A DNA stretch of 64,000 nt from NCBI RefSeq assembly GCF_050717635.1, contig NZ_JBOITO010000040.1, forward strand, positions 19,590 through 83,589, written 5' to 3'. Origin of the DNA: Clostridium_AD sp050717635. Its GTDB lineage: Bacteria; Bacillota; Clostridia; Clostridiales; Clostridiaceae. Each line of letters begins with the position of its first letter. Positions within the stretch are counted from its first letter, which is position 1. Below are positions 54,210-62,482 of the stretch, in pieces. The position numbers and the translations under genes were made by a program. A model generated the notes under the pieces. That model saw only the letters and a list, made by a program, of their open reading frames with translations, was not told the origin of the DNA and made no database searches.

Positions 54210-54743
54210 CTATTTTAAACGCTTAAATTTTAATATTTCTTTAGAGTTAGTAGATATAATCGAAAGATTATTTTTATCTGCAAATTCTATTGTTAAAATC
54301 TCAGCATTAGACTCATCTCCAACTTCTTTTATAATTATAGTATTTTTACTTTCAGATTTTTTTTCTACCATATAGTTAATTGTATCAAAATCTTCATTTC
54401 CGGCGTTTATAAGAAGCTTTCCATCCTTTTTAAATTCTAAAGTAACAGTTTGTTCGTTAACAACACTACTCCACTTACCAATAATGTTTTTTTCAGGTGA
54501 ACTATTTTTAAAAAACAAAAAAGTTGTTCCCAAAAGAATACAAATAATTATTATTCCATATTTAATTTTTTTTGTTTTAAAATTAAAAGTATTTTTACTT
54601 TTTAGACTTTCAACAGTATTTTCAATATCTGTTTTAGTACTAATTTCACTATCTGTTTCATCACTGGATATTACTTTTCCTCCGCATTCATAACAATAAA
54701 CATCGTTATATAATAATTGAGCCCCACATTTACTACAGTACAT
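54210..54743 (-). CDS. Zinc-ribbon membrane protein
   Basis: 177 residues. The N-terminal zinc ribbon MYCSKCGAQLLYNDVYCYEC has two CxxC pairs. A polar linker (30-62) precedes one membrane helix (YGIIIICILLGTTFLFF) and an external beta-rich domain (IIGKWSSVVNEQTVTLEFKK, GKLLINAG). Such zinc-ribbon/membrane/extracellular proteins are common in Clostridia and their role is unknown. ATG at 54743 follows GGGGAAGGGG. It lies between the symporter gene and the rnpB-like remnant; transcription may continue into the symporter. Confidence 0.8.
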   Translation of the reverse strand: MYCSKCGAQLLYNDVYCYECGGKVISSDETDSEISTKTDIENTVESLKSKNTFNFKTKKIKYGIIIICILLGTTFLFFKNSSPEKNIIGKWSSVVNEQTVTLEFKKDGKLLINAGNEDFDTINYMVEKKSESKNTIIIKEVGDESNAEILTIEFADKNNLSIISTNSKEILKFKRLK

Positions 54744-54877
54744 ATAAAAAAACCCCTTCCCCTGTAACTCATGTTAAAATACATTCATAATAATACAATA
54801 ACACATTTAAAAGGAAACTATTACATTATTTATATCAAACTTTGAATTATTTTTAAAATAGAAGTTAAATGAGACAA

Positions 54878-54907
54878 TAAAAAAACACCATGCGTTAACA
54901 TAGTGTT
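54878..54907 (-). terminator. Terminator attached to the rnpB 3' remnant
   Basis: Minus-strand AACACTATG, loop TTAACG, CATGGTGTT, then seven Ts. It directly follows the RNase P RNA-like 3' end and would have been the rnpB terminator. Confidence 0.8.
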
Positions 54908-54912
54908 TCCCA

Positions 54913-54955
54913 TAGTGTGACTAAGTCTATAAGCCGAGTTCTGTATTCAATCTTT
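54913..54955 (-). other. Orphan 3' end of RNase P RNA (rnpB), possible attachment site
   Basis: Minus-strand GAATACAGAACTCGGCTTAT followed by AGACTTAGTCAC is the characteristic 3' end of bacterial RNase P RNA (CAGAACyCGGCTTA). No other rnpB signature, in particular the AGGAAAGTCC element, is found in the 400 bp upstream, so only the last 40 or so bases are present. An intact copy should lie elsewhere. A 3' gene end kept at one side of an insertion is a hallmark of site-specific integration, which is why this boundary may be the edge of an integrated element. Confidence 0.6.
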
Positions 54956-55072
54956 TCATCATTTATATGGATTTTCTTATATTTTCTTATATCTGCTAGT
55001 ATTGATTTTACTGTGTTTGATATTTTTTCTATATTAAATTATATTTATTTCTGTTTAATAATATTTTATAGA

Positions 55073-55112
55073 GCGGTGGCAAATCGGTGGCAAACGATAA
55101 ATTTGCCACCGC
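55073..55112. repeat. Inverted and direct GGTGGCAAA repeats near the rnpB scar
   Basis: GCGGTGGCAAAT (55073-55084) is inverted as ATTTGCCACCGC (55101-55112), and CGGTGGCAAA is repeated directly at 55085-55094. Such repeats occur beside integrase genes and attachment sites. No integrase remains here. Confidence 0.55.
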
Positions 55113-55120
55113 TTAATTTG

Positions 55121-55153
55121 GTTTATACTCTATGGTTTATACTCTATGGTTTA
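55121..55153. repeat. 14-bp tandem repeat
   Basis: GTTTATACTCTATG occurs twice exactly in tandem (55121-55134, 55135-55148), followed by a partial third copy. It lies next to a segment (55159-55188) that on the minus strand resembles the anticodon-to-T-arm part of a tRNA (GAAGGTCGCGGGTTGAA), but is not a complete tRNA. Confidence 0.6.
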
Positions 55154-55331
55154 CACCTCCAGTTCAACCCGCGACCTTCAGATTCGAAAGAAATGATTTT
55201 TACTAAGTTTATATAACCTCCAAATTCTTATAAATAGTCATTTTACATTTTAACTAAGTTTAGGTAATACCTGTTTTTTTATTTGGAATTAATTTATTAC
55301 CTCACTTTTAATTTCTACTCTGCTTATATTC

Positions 55332-55400
55332 AAGTTCGTATTACGTAAAGCTAAAGTTCGTATAGAATTTAAGTAAGTTAGTAATATAGATAAAGTTCGT
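55332..55400. repeat. Three AAGTTCGT motifs
   Basis: AAGTTCGT occurs at 55332-55339, 55354-55361 and 55393-55400, all in one orientation. The same 8-mer lies at 48651-48658 upstream of the purine riboswitch. In reverse it reads ACGAACTT, related to PurBox-type CGAAC motifs. Apart from this and the scar sequences above, the 54744-55515 gap shows no gene. Confidence 0.45.
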
Positions 55401-55515
55401 TAAATAATCCTAAGATGAATTAGTATATTCTATATACATAATTCCAATTCCTAATAATTTAATCATTTCTGCTTATGGACAATAAAAAAAAATGTAGGTA
55501 TAGAATAGAAATAAA

Positions 55516-55564
55516 GCAACCACCAAGTAGGTATATTAATTGATATACCTACTTGGTGGGTTGC
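55516..55564 (-). terminator. Terminator of the abiE operon
   Basis: GCAACC(A/C)ACCAAGTAG... on one side pairs with its complement across a loop of about 7 bases, giving a stem of about 21 bp (one bulge), followed by TTTATTT on the minus strand. It begins 4 bp past the AbiEii stop. Confidence 0.85.
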
Positions 55565-55567
55565 TAA

Positions 55568-56192
55568 TTATTCACCAGAAGTAATAAGAGTCATAATTTT
55601 TTCTATCGTATGGCAAACATCAATAAAGTCTATATCTTTGGCATAGTCAAAATCTTTTTGGTATGATCTCCAGTGATTGTTCATCACAGTGCTTTTCATG
55701 ATGGCACCTAAAATTTCTTCATATCGAGGTATAATATGTCCAGTTTTTCTTTTTTCGGCAGTGCTATAAAATGCGTTTCTTAGAGTGTCTATATCGATAT
55801 TCTGACACTGCAAATTATTCAAAATAAAGACATCATAGAAATCTCTCGGGCGTGTGTTTTGATCACCACGTGAAATAATAGTTTCAAGCTTTTCAGCCAA
55901 TATCGATTCAAGATTATAAGCTAAAACCATGATTTTCCTCTGCTCGAAGAGCAGGCTGAATTCATATGCAATTTCTCTTGGTGTGATTTTATCACCCGTT
56001 GTGATATCAATTTTAAGTGGTACTGCCATAGGTGGATAGATTGCTTCAAAAGAGACTCGCATACCGTTATACTCATCATTTTCCCTAATAGCGTCGGCAC
56101 GTTTTAATTTAAATGTAATACCATCATCTATTTGAACTTCACATATTTCAGTGAATTTTTACAAGGGCCTTTAGTTGTGTAGCATTTTTCAT
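55568..56192 (-). pseudogene. AbiEii toxin with internal deletion
   Basis: Type IV toxin-antitoxin nucleotidyltransferase. ATG at 56192 overlaps the antitoxin stop (ATGA) and gives a normal start MKNATQLKALVK. The next in-frame codon stretch jumps directly to FTEICEVQIDDGITFKLKRA and then continues to the stop at 55568 (ITTGDKITPREIAYEFSLLF, ILAEKLETIISRG, RPRDFYDVFIL), in a different frame. Roughly 75-95 residues are missing, including the GGxxL...DxD-type nucleotidyltransferase active site, and a frameshift separates the two parts. The surviving 164-codon C-terminal frame is open, but the toxin should be dead. Confidence 0.8.
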
Positions 56193-56782
56193 AATAGTAC
56201 CTCCAAGTAAGGACGCAACCGTTTTTCTACTTTAAATAATTTTGCATATTCAGACAGTAGAGGAATATCCTTTTTTGTTTGCTGCGTATATTGTATTATT
56301 GCTTGTGTTAACACCTGTAGATCTGTATTACTCCTTTTTTGGAGAAGATCACAAAGAGTACGTTCTTTATTATATACTCTGACCTCTAAACCACAGGGGG
56401 TAGTCATTGTGGTAATGCCAACCTCATATCTATCTTTTATTGAATAATAAGTGATTACATTTTCATTCTTTGCAGAAGTTGTATTGTAACCAGCAGGAAA
56501 AGTCATTTTATATCTTATGGGTGTGCGATCGGTTAAATCATGCAGGAACAAGGCTGTTTCATGAGAGAAAACTCCTTTTTTAAATCGGTTCTGTAAATTA
56601 AACATTTCATCATCAAACACGCTTGGTGAGACATAGACACCGCGGGCAGATTGTTCTAATAAACCACTGTCTACAAGTAATTTAAGGTAAACACGTGGGA
56701 TATGCTCATTGGTAACTTGTAAAGAAGTAATATAACCGTTGTTTTCACTTGTCATTGCCAAAATTCTTTTAGTATAATCCAT
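56189..56782 (-). CDS. AbiEi antitoxin
   Basis: Antitoxin and transcriptional repressor of the AbiE type IV system, about 197 residues. An N-terminal winged helix-turn-helix (YTKRILAMTSENNGYITSLQ, LVDSGLLEQSARGVYVSP) binds operator DNA. The C-terminal antitoxin domain has FSHETALFLHDLTDRTPIRY, KMTFPAGYN and VYNKERTLCDLLQKRS. ATG at 56782 is eight bases after AGGAGG. The toxin gene downstream is disrupted, so the antitoxin is now an orphan repressor. Inverted repeats upstream are its probable operators. Confidence 0.9.
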   Translation of the reverse strand: MDYTKRILAMTSENNGYITSLQVTNEHIPRVYLKLLVDSGLLEQSARGVYVSPSVFDDEMFNLQNRFKKGVFSHETALFLHDLTDRTPIRYKMTFPAGYNTTSAKNENVITYYSIKDRYEVGITTMTTPCGLEVRVYNKERTLCDLLQKRSNTDLQVLTQAIIQYTQQTKKDIPLLSEYAKLFKVEKRLRPYLEVLL

Positions 56783-56859
56783 TATCGACACCTCCTAGGT
56801 TTAGAATGAATTTTAAAAACTATCATTTCTATTATTTACTTATATACTTAATAGTATAC

Positions 56860-56909
56860 AGTTATTAAGCATAAAAGTAAATAACATTTAACTTTCATGC
56901 TTAATAACT
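56860..56909. promoter_or_regulatory. AbiEi operator inverted repeats
   Basis: AGTTATTAAGCAT (56860-56872) and ATGCTTAATAACT (56897-56909) are a perfect 13-bp inverted repeat with 24 bp between. A third half-site AATTAAGCAT follows at 56916-56924. They lie 78-140 bp upstream of abiEi. AbiEi proteins are known to bind inverted repeats in their own promoters; the match here is by position and symmetry. Confidence 0.65.
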
Positions 56910-56955
56910 AAACAGAATTAAGCATAAAATAAAAGTATACAAAACGACTATATTT

Positions 56956-57135
56956 GAATCAGCGGCAATGGACATGATATATTAAGACTATCTAGACAAG
57001 CAATCTGTCATCGAAGCTACAGCTAAAAGAACTAAAATAATAAATTCTAAAGAGTTGGAAAAATTATTAGAATTCTGTAAGAAACGATCTAAAAAATATA
57101 AAGCAAAAGTATTATTCTGTGAAATAGAAGCTTAA
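56956..57135 (+). pseudogene. Protein-coding remnant of unknown family
   Basis: Plus-strand frame reading ESAAMDMIY, a TAA stop, then DYLDKQSVIEATAKRTKIIN and a lysine-rich helix SKELEKLLEFCKKRSKKYK, ending VLFCEIEA. It has no ribosome site. The composition and lack of further stops suggest a decayed gene; the family is not recognised. The rest of the 56783-57292 gap holds the AbiEi operators. Confidence 0.3.
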
Positions 57136-57292
57136 CCCTAGAAGCTGTTTGATGAACAATAATAGCCTATTGTTAAATAAACTATAAGTGCTTACTTTAA
57201 AAACACAAATGACTTGAAACCAAAATTTCACGGGCATTTGTTGTATACCTATGTTATGTTATATCACTTTTGTAACCATATATATTTAATCT

Positions 57293-59245
57293 TTAAGAAT
57301 CTAAAACTTCACTGAAATATTTTTTTCTCGAAATAAAATAGAATATAGTCTGAAGCAAAAGATAAAGTAATGCAACTATCATTGAATCAACTAATAGTCT
57401 TTTGTATAATGCAAAATTCACAAATAGTACTGCAATATATCCAATGCCTAACATGCTCCCCAGTATAACAGGTAGAAAGAAAATTGGTTTTAACTCCTTT
57501 GATATTACCTTTTTCATCTCATATTCTGTAATTCCTATTTTAAAAAGTTTTTTATATCTTATTTTTGTGTCATCTAAATCTGTATAAATTTTAAAATATA
57601 ATACAACTCCACTTGATATGAAAAATAAACTTCCAATAAAACACATTACAAAAAGATAAAACCCATATTGTTCAAGAGCTCTGTCATACATCAAAAGTTT
57701 TGAAACTGGCTTAAGGTCCTCTTCTGAAATGCCATTTGATTTTTTTAACTTGCTCGTTAGGCTACTGAAAATGCTTTCTGTGCTTTTCCATTGCTTAAAA
57801 TTAAACAGATGAAATTCACATATTTCATTATCTTTTAAAAGCTTGTTATAATCCTCATCATCAAGTATTATTCCAAATACAGTATCATATCGCGAGTTAA
57901 AATTATAATTCCCCAATGAACCATATATTTCTTGTTGAAAATCAAATTTATAGGTCTTGTTATTTTTTGCATCTTCTAGCTTTATTACTTCCTTTTCTTT
58001 ATACCATGGATTTACCTCTTTACTGTGCTTTGATGTAATAGCATGACCTTTTTCTACGTCTATTTTTTCAAGTAATAATTTATTTACTTCATTTTCTGAG
58101 TATATTGTAGTTTTTCTACTAAATAGTTCATATTCTTGGATATTATTCATTTTATAAAGCTCCATTTGAATAAAATCTATAGCCTTACTTTCCTCAAGTG
58201 ATGTCTTGTCATTATTTAAAATCACATTTAATTCTTCCTCAGCTAATTTATTCTCCGTTGAAGTTTCCATGTACATAATATCATAAGGATATCGATTTTC
58301 TATAAATTCATTTGTACTAATATAAGAACTAAAGGTTAATCCTATAAAGAATATTGCTGCACCACTTAATATAGATACAACATACAGTACTTTTTTATAT
58401 TGATTAAACTTATGATTTATCTCTGTTATACTAATAATATTTTTATAATATCCACTCTTTCTCCTTCTTGAAAAATGAATAATCATACTTCCAAACTGTG
58501 ATATGCAAAGATATAATCCTACAAGGCACATGATTATAAATACAGTTATGGTAGAAAACTGATTCTTAAATATAACCCCTGTAATTGTTAGATACATTAA
58601 TATAAAAGAAGCTACTAATGAAGCCATTCCTAATAATCCTATAATTGGATGGTTTAATTTATTTATTTCTGATTTTCTACTATTTTTTAAAAGTTCTATA
58701 ATCTCTAGCTTATTTGTATAAATTTTAGTTAACAATAACACAATTATATATATTAATAAAAACACACCTATACTTAAAGCATAGCTATTATAATTTATAA
58801 TATAATTAATGTCTTTCAGTTGCAATATCCTGGTAACTACCATAAAAAACAATTTTGAAAAAACAGTACCCACTATCAACCCAAATATTAAAGATAGTAA
58901 AATTATTATTCTATTTTCAACCTTTATAATTTTGTTTATATCCTTTTTTGTCATACCTAAGGTTAAAAACAATCCAAATTCCCTATTACGTGATTTCATA
59001 AAGGAAGAATGGGCATAGCTTATAAAGAAAAAGCTGAATGTAGCTATAACTATGAGTGCAACCTTCATCATATCGTAAATAGGAGTATCTATAAGTTTTT
59101 TCGTGAGTTCATTATTAAATAGTAATGTGCTGTACATAAATAAAACCATTATAGAAAAGCTACTACATAGAAAATATGCAAAATACCTTCTGAAGTTAAA
59201 TTTAAAATTCTTTACCGCTACATCCTTAAATGTCATTTCTATCAC
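57293..59245 (-). CDS. BceB-type ABC transporter permease (FtsX-like)
   Basis: 650-residue membrane protein of the antimicrobial-peptide detoxification/sensing group. About ten helices: FAYFLCSSFSIMVLFMYST, MMKVALIVIATFSFFFISYA and further helices to residue 310, a large extracellular domain (about 315-520), then three C-terminal helices (YGFYLFVMCFIGSLFFISSG; FFLPVILGSMLGIGYIAVLF; MIVALLYLLLQTIFYFIS). The large domain between helices 7 and 8 is the hallmark of BceB proteins. ATG at 59245 overlaps the ATPase gene by 20 bp. It works with the ATPase and, in this family, passes signal to the adjacent BceS-type kinase. Which peptide it recognises is unknown. Confidence 0.92.
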   Translation of the reverse strand: MIEMTFKDVAVKNFKFNFRRYFAYFLCSSFSIMVLFMYSTLLFNNELTKKLIDTPIYDMMKVALIVIATFSFFFISYAHSSFMKSRNREFGLFLTLGMTKKDINKIIKVENRIIILLSLIFGLIVGTVFSKLFFMVVTRILQLKDINYIINYNSYALSIGVFLLIYIIVLLLTKIYTNKLEIIELLKNSRKSEINKLNHPIIGLLGMASLVASFILMYLTITGVIFKNQFSTITVFIIMCLVGLYLCISQFGSMIIHFSRRRKSGYYKNIISITEINHKFNQYKKVLYVVSILSGAAIFFIGLTFSSYISTNEFIENRYPYDIMYMETSTENKLAEEELNVILNNDKTSLEESKAIDFIQMELYKMNNIQEYELFSRKTTIYSENEVNKLLLEKIDVEKGHAITSKHSKEVNPWYKEKEVIKLEDAKNNKTYKFDFQQEIYGSLGNYNFNSRYDTVFGIILDDEDYNKLLKDNEICEFHLFNFKQWKSTESIFSSLTSKLKKSNGISEEDLKPVSKLLMYDRALEQYGFYLFVMCFIGSLFFISSGVVLYFKIYTDLDDTKIRYKKLFKIGITEYEMKKVISKELKPIFFLPVILGSMLGIGYIAVLFVNFALYKRLLVDSMIVALLYLLLQTIFYFISRKKYFSEVLDS

Positions 59246-59990
59246 CGCCCATAATGGCCTGACAGTCTAAAATTCTATCAAAAAATTCTTTTCTATCTCC
59301 TTTTCTCACAATTTCCATATTTATATTTCCATCTTTGATAAAGATAATTCTTTTACAAAAGCTTGCTGCAAAAGGATCATGAGTTACCATTAAAATAGTA
59401 CTATTTCTTTCTTCATTAATTTTCTCAAGGCATTTCATAACATTATTGGATGATTTAGAATCTAAATTTCCAGTAGGCTCATCTGCAAGTATAATATCAG
59501 GATCATTTACCAGTGCTCTGCTTGCAGCTACTCTTTGCTGCTGACCCCCTGACACATTATATGGGTACTTATCACATATATCATATATTTCAAAAAAATC
59601 CATGATTTCCTTTGCCTTTAATTCCATAATATCTGCTTTCACTTTATTAAGTATCATTGGAAGCATTACATTTTCCTTTAATGTTAAACTATCCATAAGA
59701 TTAAATTCTTGAAATACAAACCCTAACTTCTTTCTTCTAAAAATTGCTAACTCATCCTTACTTAAAGCTTCAATGTTTTTATCCATGATTTTAACAGTAC
59801 CTGACGTAGGTTTATCTATTCCACCTAAAATATTTAAAAGAGTAGTCTTACCACTTCCTGATGGTCCCATTACCCCTACAAATTCGGCACTTTCAATTCT
59901 CATATCTACTCCATTTAAAGCATATGTAGAACTTCCATCATTTTTACCTCCATAGATTTTAATGAGCTGTTTAGTTTGTAATACTATCAT
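59226..59990 (-). CDS. BceA-type ABC transporter ATP-binding protein
   Basis: 254-residue ATPase of the MacB/LolD/BceA class. Walker A GVMGPSGSGKTTLLNILGGI, Q-loop VFQEFNLMDSLT, signature NVSGGQQQRVAASRALVNDP, Walker B IILADEPTGNLDSKSS and H-loop ILMVTHDPFAASFC are all intact. ATG at 59990 follows GGGGGAGAAGG. It overlaps the permease gene. Promoter elements including a palindrome lie just upstream, so it can be transcribed separately from the two-component genes. Confidence 0.94.
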   Translation of the reverse strand: MIVLQTKQLIKIYGGKNDGSSTYALNGVDMRIESAEFVGVMGPSGSGKTTLLNILGGIDKPTSGTVKIMDKNIEALSKDELAIFRRKKLGFVFQEFNLMDSLTLKENVMLPMILNKVKADIMELKAKEIMDFFEIYDICDKYPYNVSGGQQQRVAASRALVNDPDIILADEPTGNLDSKSSNNVMKCLEKINEERNSTILMVTHDPFAASFCKRIIFIKDGNINMEIVRKGDRKEFFDRILDCQAIMGGDRNDI

Positions 59991-60044
59991 CCTTCTCCCC
60001 CTATCTATTTCTTGAAGATGCTTTAAATCCTCTTTACAATATAA

Positions 60045-60067
60045 ATTATACTTTATCTAGATAAAGT
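60045..60067 (-). promoter_or_regulatory. Promoter with 18-bp palindrome before bceAB
   Basis: ACTTTATCTAGATAAAGT (60050-60067) is a perfect palindrome. On the minus strand it runs directly into TATAAT (60050-60045), 54 bp before the ATPase start, filling exactly the 17-bp spacer. The -35 position (TTTCTC) is poor, as expected for an activator-dependent promoter. A response-regulator operator is the natural reading; it is not proved. Confidence 0.6.
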
Positions 60068-60094
60068 GAGAAATGCATTTTTCTTACCCTAACC

Positions 60095-61129
60095 TTACAG
60101 TTTTGAAAGGTATTTTATTTTAAGCAAAGTTCCGTTTCCTTCTTCTGATTCTATTAATATTTCATGTCCTAATTTTTCTGATATAACCTTACATATATAT
60201 AATCCTATTCCTGTGGACTGTTTGTATTTTCTCCCGTTTTCTCCTGTAAAAAAAGCTTCAAAAACTCTATTAATATCATAGTATGGTATGCCTCCCCCGT
60301 CATCCTTTATAGTAAGAACGATATATTTATTTTGTTTTTCAATATGAAAATACACATACTTACTTCCTTCTTTGTTCTCATTACAGGTTCTACTATATTT
60401 GATAGCATTTGAAATGATTTGCCCAATCATAACCTCATTCCATTTAGTATCCGTTAAAATCTTTTCCGCGTTACACACGCATTGTACTTTTGGGAAAACA
60501 TTATTATAAATAAATTGACTTTTTCTTTCATTAATCACCTTTTTTAATGAATCATATAAATTCACAGCCTCTGGCTGATAATCCATTGAAAAGTCTTCTA
60601 AACGCATCATATTAAGTATCTGATCTAAACCATTTAAAAGTTTAGTATTTTCTTCTCTTATTTCTTCAATGAGTCTTAAATCAGTTTGTTCTTTATACAT
60701 AAGCTTCTGAACAATTATTTCTATGACAGACACAGGAGTTTTCATATTGTGCACCCACTGTGAAAGGAATTTATTGTTCACTTTATTTTCTTCCTTCTTT
60801 TCATTAATAATATTTATATAATTTGTATGTATTGAATTTATAACTTCACTAACTACTTTATGCTCATTAGTTTCTACAACAATATCAAAATTTACATTTT
60901 TCATTGCTCTTTTAATACTTGTATTAAATCTATAGTATCTATAAAAATCAAAGCTAATATATATTATATATACAAAAATCGAAACAAGTACAGGATATAG
61001 TAGTTCCACTTTATCATCTACATAAAGATAGAAAAACAACGTTATTAATAAAGTATTAATAAAATAAACAGCTGTAATTAGTAATTTGTCTTTAATAAAA
61101 TTATCAACTATATCTTTCATGTGATACAT
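60095..61129 (-). CDS. BceS-type intramembrane-sensing histidine kinase
   Basis: 344-residue sensor kinase. Two membrane helices close together (LLITAVYFINTLLITLFFYL and YPVLVSIFVYIIYISFDFYR) leave almost no extracellular loop, the mark of intramembrane-sensing kinases that take their signal from an ABC transporter. The H-box is FLSQWVHNMKTPVSVIEIIV with His near residue 131, the N-box is GQIISNAIKYSRT, and the G-boxes are IKDDGGGIPYYD and STGIGLYICKVISEKLG. The start is one base after the response-regulator stop. It probably phosphorylates the adjacent response regulator. Confidence 0.92.
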   Translation of the reverse strand: MYHMKDIVDNFIKDKLLITAVYFINTLLITLFFYLYVDDKVELLYPVLVSIFVYIIYISFDFYRYYRFNTSIKRAMKNVNFDIVVETNEHKVVSEVINSIHTNYINIINEKKEENKVNNKFLSQWVHNMKTPVSVIEIIVQKLMYKEQTDLRLIEEIREENTKLLNGLDQILNMMRLEDFSMDYQPEAVNLYDSLKKVINERKSQFIYNNVFPKVQCVCNAEKILTDTKWNEVMIGQIISNAIKYSRTCNENKEGSKYVYFHIEKQNKYIVLTIKDDGGGIPYYDINRVFEAFFTGENGRKYKQSTGIGLYICKVISEKLGHEILIESEEGNGTLLKIKYLSKL

Positions 61130-61825
61130 CTATATACCTACTGCTTTAGAATCAAATATATATCCAATGCCTCTTTTAGTTTTAATAACAGTTTCTATAC
61201 CAATATCCTTTAATTTATTCTTAACTCTTGTTACATTTACAGTTAATGTATTATCGTCTACAAAAATGCTGTCATCCCAGAGAATTTCTAATAGTTCTTC
61301 TCTTTTTACTATTTTATCTTTGTTTTCTATAAGCTTTTTTACAAGTTTAAGTTCGTTTTTGGTAAGTTCTAACTCTTGCTCTTTATAAATCATTTTGAAA
61401 TTGCTTTCATCTAATAATAATCCATTTACATTAATGATATCATTTTTATTTTCTGCATATTCTCCTGTGGTTCTTCTAAAGCATGCCCTAATTTTAACAA
61501 GTAGCATTTGAAGGCTAAGAGGTTTTACTATATAATCATCTGCACCTAATTCAATGCCCATTATTTGTTCTGTCTCCGCTGTTCTTGCTGATATAATTAT
61601 TATTGGAATTTTAGATCTTTTTCTAAAAATACGACAAAAATAAAAGCCATCATAGTAAGGCAAGTTTATATCTAAAAGAACCAAATCTGGATTTACATTA
61701 TCAAATTGATTAGCTATTTCTTTATAGTCGTCTACTGTAACAACATCATAATCATATCTCTCAAGGTATTCTTTTATATGCTCCTTTAATTTTTCATCAT
61801 CTTCAATAAGGAAAATCTTGTACAT
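61130..61825 (-). CDS. OmpR/BceR-type response regulator
   Basis: 231 residues. The receiver domain has IFLIEDDEKLKEHIKEYLER, phospho-acceptor Asp53 in LVLLDINLPYYDG, Thr/Ser in IIIISARTAE and Lys in DDYIVKPLSL. The C-terminal winged helix-turn-helix has ELELTKNELKLVKKLIEN, WDDSIFVDDNTLTVNVTRV and TKRGIGYIFD. It is the first gene of an RS-AB order (regulator, kinase, ATPase, permease), all on the minus strand. It is expected to activate the transporter promoter containing the palindrome. Confidence 0.94.
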   Translation of the reverse strand: MYKIFLIEDDEKLKEHIKEYLERYDYDVVTVDDYKEIANQFDNVNPDLVLLDINLPYYDGFYFCRIFRKRSKIPIIIISARTAETEQIMGIELGADDYIVKPLSLQMLLVKIRACFRRTTGEYAENKNDIINVNGLLLDESNFKMIYKEQELELTKNELKLVKKLIENKDKIVKREELLEILWDDSIFVDDNTLTVNVTRVKNKLKDIGIETVIKTKRGIGYIFDSKAVGI

Positions 61826-62097
61826 ATTATATCTCTCCTAAGAATAATTTTAATTTTCAACCCTCAATATTTTAATATTAAGATATTTTCTTCTATTTTT
61901 TTAAGTAATAATATATAATCATTCTTTCTTAAATTATACCAACCTTGGCATATATTTTCAATAAGTGTTATACAACTTGCTATAAATTTAAAAACCTATC
62001 TTTTTTAAAAGTATGAAGATGAAAGAAAGGCGTTTATAAGTGGAAAATGTTCAACTTTATATTTATTATATTAAAGTGTTCTTTTAAAGTAAATATA

Positions 62098-62193
62098 TTA
62101 AATGAACTGATTATAGGTATATTCACCACCAAATAATGCCACTTTGAAGGCTATTAATTCGCGTTCGTCTGCGGTATACTCTAAACTAACACT
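62098..62193 (-). pseudogene. Short C-terminal coding fragment
   Basis: Minus-strand frame after a TGA reads SVSLEYTADERELIAFKVAL and FGGEYTYNQFI, then stop. It looks protein-like but has no start or ribosome site and no recognised family. Together with the tmRNA-like scar at 62308-62322 it is all I can see in the 61826-62482 gap. Confidence 0.25.
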
Positions 62194-62269
62194 TCATTTG
62201 TTTCATTAAGAATTAAACTTGAAAATCATAAAACAAGCTACTCTACTCCTATCAAATTAAAGCATAATA

Positions 62270-62322
62270 AGAACCACAACAAATAATTAATTAGTTGTGG
62301 ATTTTACTGGTGGAGACGAACC
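62270..62322 (-). other. Possible tmRNA (ssrA) 3'-end remnant with terminator
   Basis: Minus strand: GGTTCGTCTCCACCA (62322-62308), resembling the T-arm to acceptor end of Firmicute tmRNA (GTTCGA...CGTCTCCACCA) with part of the T-arm missing. Seven bases later CCACAAC and GTTGTGG form a hairpin (62300-62274) followed by TTCTTATT. No tmRNA body is found upstream. ssrA ends are classic integration sites, so this may be a scar, but the match is short. Confidence 0.35.
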
Positions 62323-62482
62323 GATACTAATTATATCGCTGTCCATTGATAGAAAATCATTATACTATACTTAGTATAAATTTAAATATTTACAAATCAC
62401 TTTCTTTATTTTTTTCAAAAACTTAATATTCTTATATTATTTTAGGCTTCAAATCAAATAAAAATCCATTAAAACGCTTTAA

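Noticed and set aside
55150..55200. Complete tRNA gene
   Set aside because: Only a fragment resembling the anticodon-to-T-arm region is visible; no acceptor stem or D-arm could be built.
54917..55216. 99-codon plus-strand frame in the rnpB scar region
   Set aside because: Runs through the rnpB remnant, inverted repeats and tandem repeats; no ribosome site, protein is low-complexity.
54950..55400. Complete rnpB gene
   Set aside because: The AGGAAAGTCC core element and other conserved parts are absent; only the 3' end matches.
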